Source of the DNA: an uncultured Pseudomonadota bacterium
GTDB lineage: Bacteria > Myxococcota_A > UBA9042 > CAIXZC01
Length of the DNA: 7,950 nucleotides
Direction of reading: 5' to 3'
Assembly: GCA_937876385.1 (NCBI GenBank)
Contig: CALFHQ010000575.1
Span: 1 to 7,950, forward strand
Position 1 is the stretch's first letter. The number at the start of each line of letters is the position of its first letter. Below, piece after piece: positions 5,975 through 7,950 of the stretch. The translations under genes were made by a program, and so were the position numbers. The notes under the pieces are model-generated. The model ran no database searches and was not told where the DNA came from. It saw only the letters and a list, made by a program, of their open reading frames with translations.

Positions 5975-7472
5975 TGGAAACCCCCGGCCCGGCGTTGGAC
6001 ACAAAGAAGGGAGACCGTCCCAGCAACTCAACGCATTTCGTGTCTATGCCGTCCAGGGTGCCGGACTCGACAAAGGCCGCGATGACCTTCGGCACACACC
6101 CTCGAGGGGTGGTGCCGTGCCCCGTCCCCGGAACCACGACTTGCAGTGAGTTGGAGAGCGTCTCGGACGCCTTCTCGGCCCACCGCGGGGCTGTAACCGG
6201 ATCGAATTCGCCAGACAGCAGCAACACCGGTTTGTCACTCGCAACCGGAGTCAAGAAGTCGTCAGGGAGGATTCCTGTGGGCCAGAAGGCGCATTTCGAG
6301 CGGTACTCTTCCAGCATCCCTCGGGCGACTCGAGACTCCTTCGAGGCGGCCTGGGCGTCAACGTCTTTGATGAACTGCACGTCCTCGGCGCAAACCACCG
6401 ACAGGTGCATTCCCACCGCCAACCCTTCTTGCCCCTCTCCCATGGTGAGGGCCAAAGTCGCCATGGTGCTTAGGTCTCCATACACCGCCTTGTGCAAGGC
6501 CAGAGGAAGAAGAGCAACGAGTTCGGAGACGTACAGCACCGATTGGATGGTCTGTGCAATTCCCATGGCAGTGAGAGTGACTGTTTCCTTCTTTCCAGTT
6601 CGAGGGTTGTTCAGGGCGATATCAACGGGCGTTTCCAGGGAAGTCAGCCACTGAGATGTCCGGCTGCGGAGGTCTGGAAAGGCCTCCTGGCACGACGGAA
6701 GCGATTCGCAAGTGTCGAAGACCGATTCCATGGCCTTTGTGCCGTCTTGTGCGACGTTTAAGGGAAGGCGCATTCCCACTGGTGCCACTCCATCCAGCAC
6801 CACCGTTCGAACCCTGTCTTCGTGACGTCGCAAATACTCCAGTGCTGCCCGGGTCCCGTAAGAACCGCCCCAGAGGTTGATTGAGGAGTACCCCAGTGCG
6901 GCCCGAACGGCATCGAGGTCGTCCACTGCAAAGGGGGTTGTGTAGTAGCGGAGGTCCGCTTTCTCCTTGAGAGTCTTCAGACAATCCTGGGCGTCTTGCG
7001 TGGTGTCCTTGACGACAAACAGGTTCTTCAAAGAGTCGTCATCAGGAGGGTCACACTGGAGGAGGTTGGAACCTCCAGTACCCCGTTGATCCACCAGGAT
7101 GATGTCCCTCTTCTCGTTGATTCCACTAAGGAAAGGGAGCAGTTGCGGTCCCACCTGGGTGGCGCTTTGTCCGGGGCCACCAGCCAGAACAAACAGGGGG
7201 TCCGGTTCGGGATTGGGGGAGACGGCGGGAATCTTCGCTACGCGAAGGGTCAGAATTCGCCCCTCGGGTTTGTCAGGATTCTCGGGCACTTGAACCGTAG
7301 TGCACTGGGCGTTAACCGAAGTTAAAGCTCGCAGGCTCTTGTCCTCATCTCCACAAGAAGACCAGGCAACCAGGGACTCGCCAGAGCCCTTCTCGTCTGA
7401 CTTGCACCCAGGCAAGACAAAGCCCCACAAGGCCAGCAACCCCCACAGCACCCCTCGACTCCAACGATTCAT
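5967..7472 (-). CDS. Lipoprotein alpha/beta-hydrolase, TAP-like serine peptidase (S33 type)
   Basis: This gene encodes 501 residues from the ATG at 7472, chosen because GGAGG (minus strand, 7478-7482) sits 5 nt away and a lipoprotein signal follows at once. A longer frame from 7646 would run through the promoter region. Residues 1-22 are a signal peptide (MNRWSRGVLWGLLALWGF) and VLPGC gives lipid-modified C23, with Lys at +2. The alpha/beta-hydrolase core has oxyanion motif GGPG (98-101), DQRGTGGS (128-135) and nucleophile S204 in GGSYGT. The cap region is followed by SVVCAEDV (about 358-365). The C-terminal TAP-like domain supplies D424 (GEFDPVTAP) and H452 (GTGHGT), so the triad is intact. 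Family members are proline-imino- or tripeptidyl-aminopeptidases, but the exact substrate is unknown. Its end overlaps the ABC ATPase start, making it the first gene of a three-gene operon. It is inferred to act on the outer side of the membrane. Confidence 0.88.
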   Translation of the reverse strand: MNRWSRGVLWGLLALWGFVLPGCKSDEKGSGESLVAWSSCGDEDKSLRALTSVNAQCTTVQVPENPDKPEGRILTLRVAKIPAVSPNPEPDPLFVLAGGPGQSATQVGPQLLPFLSGINEKRDIILVDQRGTGGSNLLQCDPPDDDSLKNLFVVKDTTQDAQDCLKTLKEKADLRYYTTPFAVDDLDAVRAALGYSSINLWGGSYGTRAALEYLRRHEDRVRTVVLDGVAPVGMRLPLNVAQDGTKAMESVFDTCESLPSCQEAFPDLRSRTSQWLTSLETPVDIALNNPRTGKKETVTLTAMGIAQTIQSVLYVSELVALLPLALHKAVYGDLSTMATLALTMGEGQEGLAVGMHLSVVCAEDVQFIKDVDAQAASKESRVARGMLEEYRSKCAFWPTGILPDDFLTPVASDKPVLLLSGEFDPVTAPRWAEKASETLSNSLQVVVPGTGHGTTPRGCVPKVIAAFVESGTLDGIDTKCVELLGRSPFFVSNAGPGVSND

Positions 7473-7477
7473 CACCA

Positions 7478-7482
7478 CCTCC
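7478..7482 (-). promoter_or_regulatory. Ribosome binding site deciding the hydrolase start
   Basis: GGAGG on the minus strand lies 5 nt before the ATG at 7472. The in-frame ATG four codons upstream (7484) contributes to this site itself and has no ribosome site of its own, so 7472 is the likely start. Confidence 0.6.
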
Positions 7483-7502
7483 ATAGGCTCAGCATCGACG
7501 AG

Positions 7503-7530
7503 ATGATAGCACAAAGTGCGGGTCTGTCGT
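7503..7530 (-). promoter_or_regulatory. Probable promoter of the hydrolase-ABC operon
   Basis: On the minus strand, ACGACA (7525-7530, 4 of 6 matches to the -35 consensus) is separated by 16 bp from TATCAT (7503-7508, 5 of 6 matches to the -10 consensus). Transcription would begin near 7496, about 24 nt before the ATG at 7472, leaving room for the GGAGG site. Confidence 0.45.
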
Positions 7531-7552
7531 GAGGAGTGAGACGTTTCAAGAT

Positions 7553-7569
7553 CCCGCATTTGATGCGGG
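7553..7569. repeat. Perfect 7-bp inverted repeat, candidate operator
   Basis: CCCGCAT (7553-7559) and ATGCGGG (7563-7569) are separated by TTG. The element lies between the two outward-facing promoters, about 22 bp from the minus-strand -35 and 10 bp from the plus-strand -35. It is upstream of both predicted transcription starts, so it would act as DNA rather than as an RNA hairpin. A dimeric regulator site is the natural reading, but no regulator gene is in the window. Confidence 0.4.
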
Positions 7570-7579
7570 GGGTAGCGGT

Positions 7580-7608
7580 TTGTGTATCGAGACCTGGTCC
7601 TGTATAAT
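7580..7608 (+). promoter_or_regulatory. Probable promoter of the Cys-rich exported protein gene
   Basis: A perfect -10 hexamer TATAAT (7603-7608) is preceded after 17 bp by TTGTGT (7580-7585), which keeps the TTG of the -35 consensus. Transcription would begin near 7615, with a leader of about 38 nt carrying AAGGA (7639-7643), 9 nt before the ATG at 7653. Confidence 0.5.
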
Positions 7609-7652
7609 GGCCACGATTCACTGGGAAGAATAGTAGACAAGGACATTGGCGT

Positions 7653-7950
7653 ATGCGTGTGAGACTGCCTTTTGCTGTTGCAGTAGTGGTCATCCTTGTG
7701 GGGAGCTTCTCTTCTCGGTGTTCAGAATCGCCTGGCGGTGAGTGCCCCGCTGGCTCTGAATTGGTGGACGGCCAATGCCGCGTCTTGTGCGCATCGGATG
7801 ATGATTGCGAATCCACGCAGCGGTGCTCGTCCAGCGGGTTCTGTACAACCGCGGTTGTCTCCGAGAAGGGGTGGGAAGAGCCTGTCAAGCTGGACATGCT
7901 CTGGGTGCTGGAAACCGGCTATGGATTCTGTCCTGGGCGACTGGAACTTG
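7653..7950 (+). CDS. Cys-rich exported protein with VWA-like start (3' partial)
   Basis: The frame runs off the right edge after 99 residues with no stop. AAGGA (7639-7643) lies 9 nt before the ATG. Residues 1-20 form a signal peptide (MRVRLPFAVAVVVILVGSFS). C23 could be a lipid site, but SSRC is a poor lipobox because of Arg at -1, so ordinary secretion is also possible. A Cys-rich region follows, with cysteines at 31, 42, 46, 52, 58 and 64. The last four show the regular six-residue spacing (C-x5-DC-x5-C-x5-C) typical of myxobacterial exported proteins. Residues 79-93 (KLDMLWVLETGYGFC) resemble the opening strand of VWA-type proteins, commonly seen there as DLLWVIDNSGSMC. Here the metal-site DxSxS is replaced by ExGxG. 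The function is unknown. The gene is divergent from the hydrolase operon across a shared 180-bp region. Confidence 0.7.
   Translation, partial: MRVRLPFAVAVVVILVGSFSSRCSESPGGECPAGSELVDGQCRVLCASDDDCESTQRCSSSGFCTTAVVSEKGWEEPVKLDMLWVLETGYGFCPGRLEL

Noticed and set aside
5974..6654. Plus-strand open frame of 226 codons
   Set aside because: It is antisense to the hydrolase gene, is low in complexity (rich in Ser/Thr/Arg) and matches no known protein.
7473..7646. 58-residue N-terminal extension of the hydrolase
   Set aside because: It would place the signal peptide and lipobox internally and run through the predicted promoter. The GGAGG site and lipoprotein signal fit the start at 7472.
7472..7897. 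Minus-strand frame of 141 codons over the divergent region
   Set aside because: It would cover both promoters and the start of the exported-protein gene, and its translation looks random.

Overview
The window is about 60% GC in most genes (sampled by hand) and is densely coded. The style suggests a deltaproteobacterium-like organism, perhaps Myxococcota or Bradymonadales. The reasons are receiver domains fused to a PEP-synthase-like ATP-grasp module, a large lipoprotein peptidase, and a secreted protein with the Cys spacing C-x5-C-x5-C-x5-C followed by a strand that resembles the VWA-type proteins common in that group. This placement is inferred from gene style only. No rRNA, tRNA, CRISPR array or insertion sequence was seen.

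Layout. (1) Bases 2-3164, plus strand: a two-gene unit. A receiver/PEP-pyruvate-binding protein, cut by the left edge, overlaps by 8 bp a small DUF3783-type protein. (2) Bases 3165-3404: a GC-rich, hairpin-dense spacer. It holds a strong-looking intrinsic terminator that faces the minus strand, and then a probable sigma70 promoter facing right. (3) Bases 3405-4034, plus strand: a NYN-domain (LabA/DUF88-like) predicted RNase of lower GC (about 47-52% in sampled lines). It converges on the next operon. (4) Bases 4068-7472, minus strand, transcribed right to left: a tightly coupled operon of a lipoprotein alpha/beta-hydrolase (TAP-like serine peptidase), a NatA-like ABC ATPase and a NatB-like ABC-2 permease. 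The overlaps are 8 bp and 4 bp. (5) Bases 7473-7652: a divergent promoter region with a perfect 7-bp inverted repeat between two opposing promoters. (6) Bases 7653 to the right edge, plus strand: the start of a Cys-rich exported protein.

How the genes may work together. The hydrolase, ATPase and permease are best read as one functional unit: an envelope-anchored peptidase made with its own ABC-2 exporter. The transported substrate cannot be told from sequence. The receiver/PEP-binding protein and the DUF3783 protein are probably co-translated. The NYN gene looks like a separately acquired single-gene unit lying between the exporter operon and what may be that operon's own terminator. If so, the operon transcript would run antisense through the NYN gene.

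The most interesting points are the regulatory fusion that lacks the catalytic parts of PEP synthase, the terminator orientation around the NYN gene, the coupled peptidase-exporter operon, and the VWA-like start in which the metal-site motif appears to be missing.
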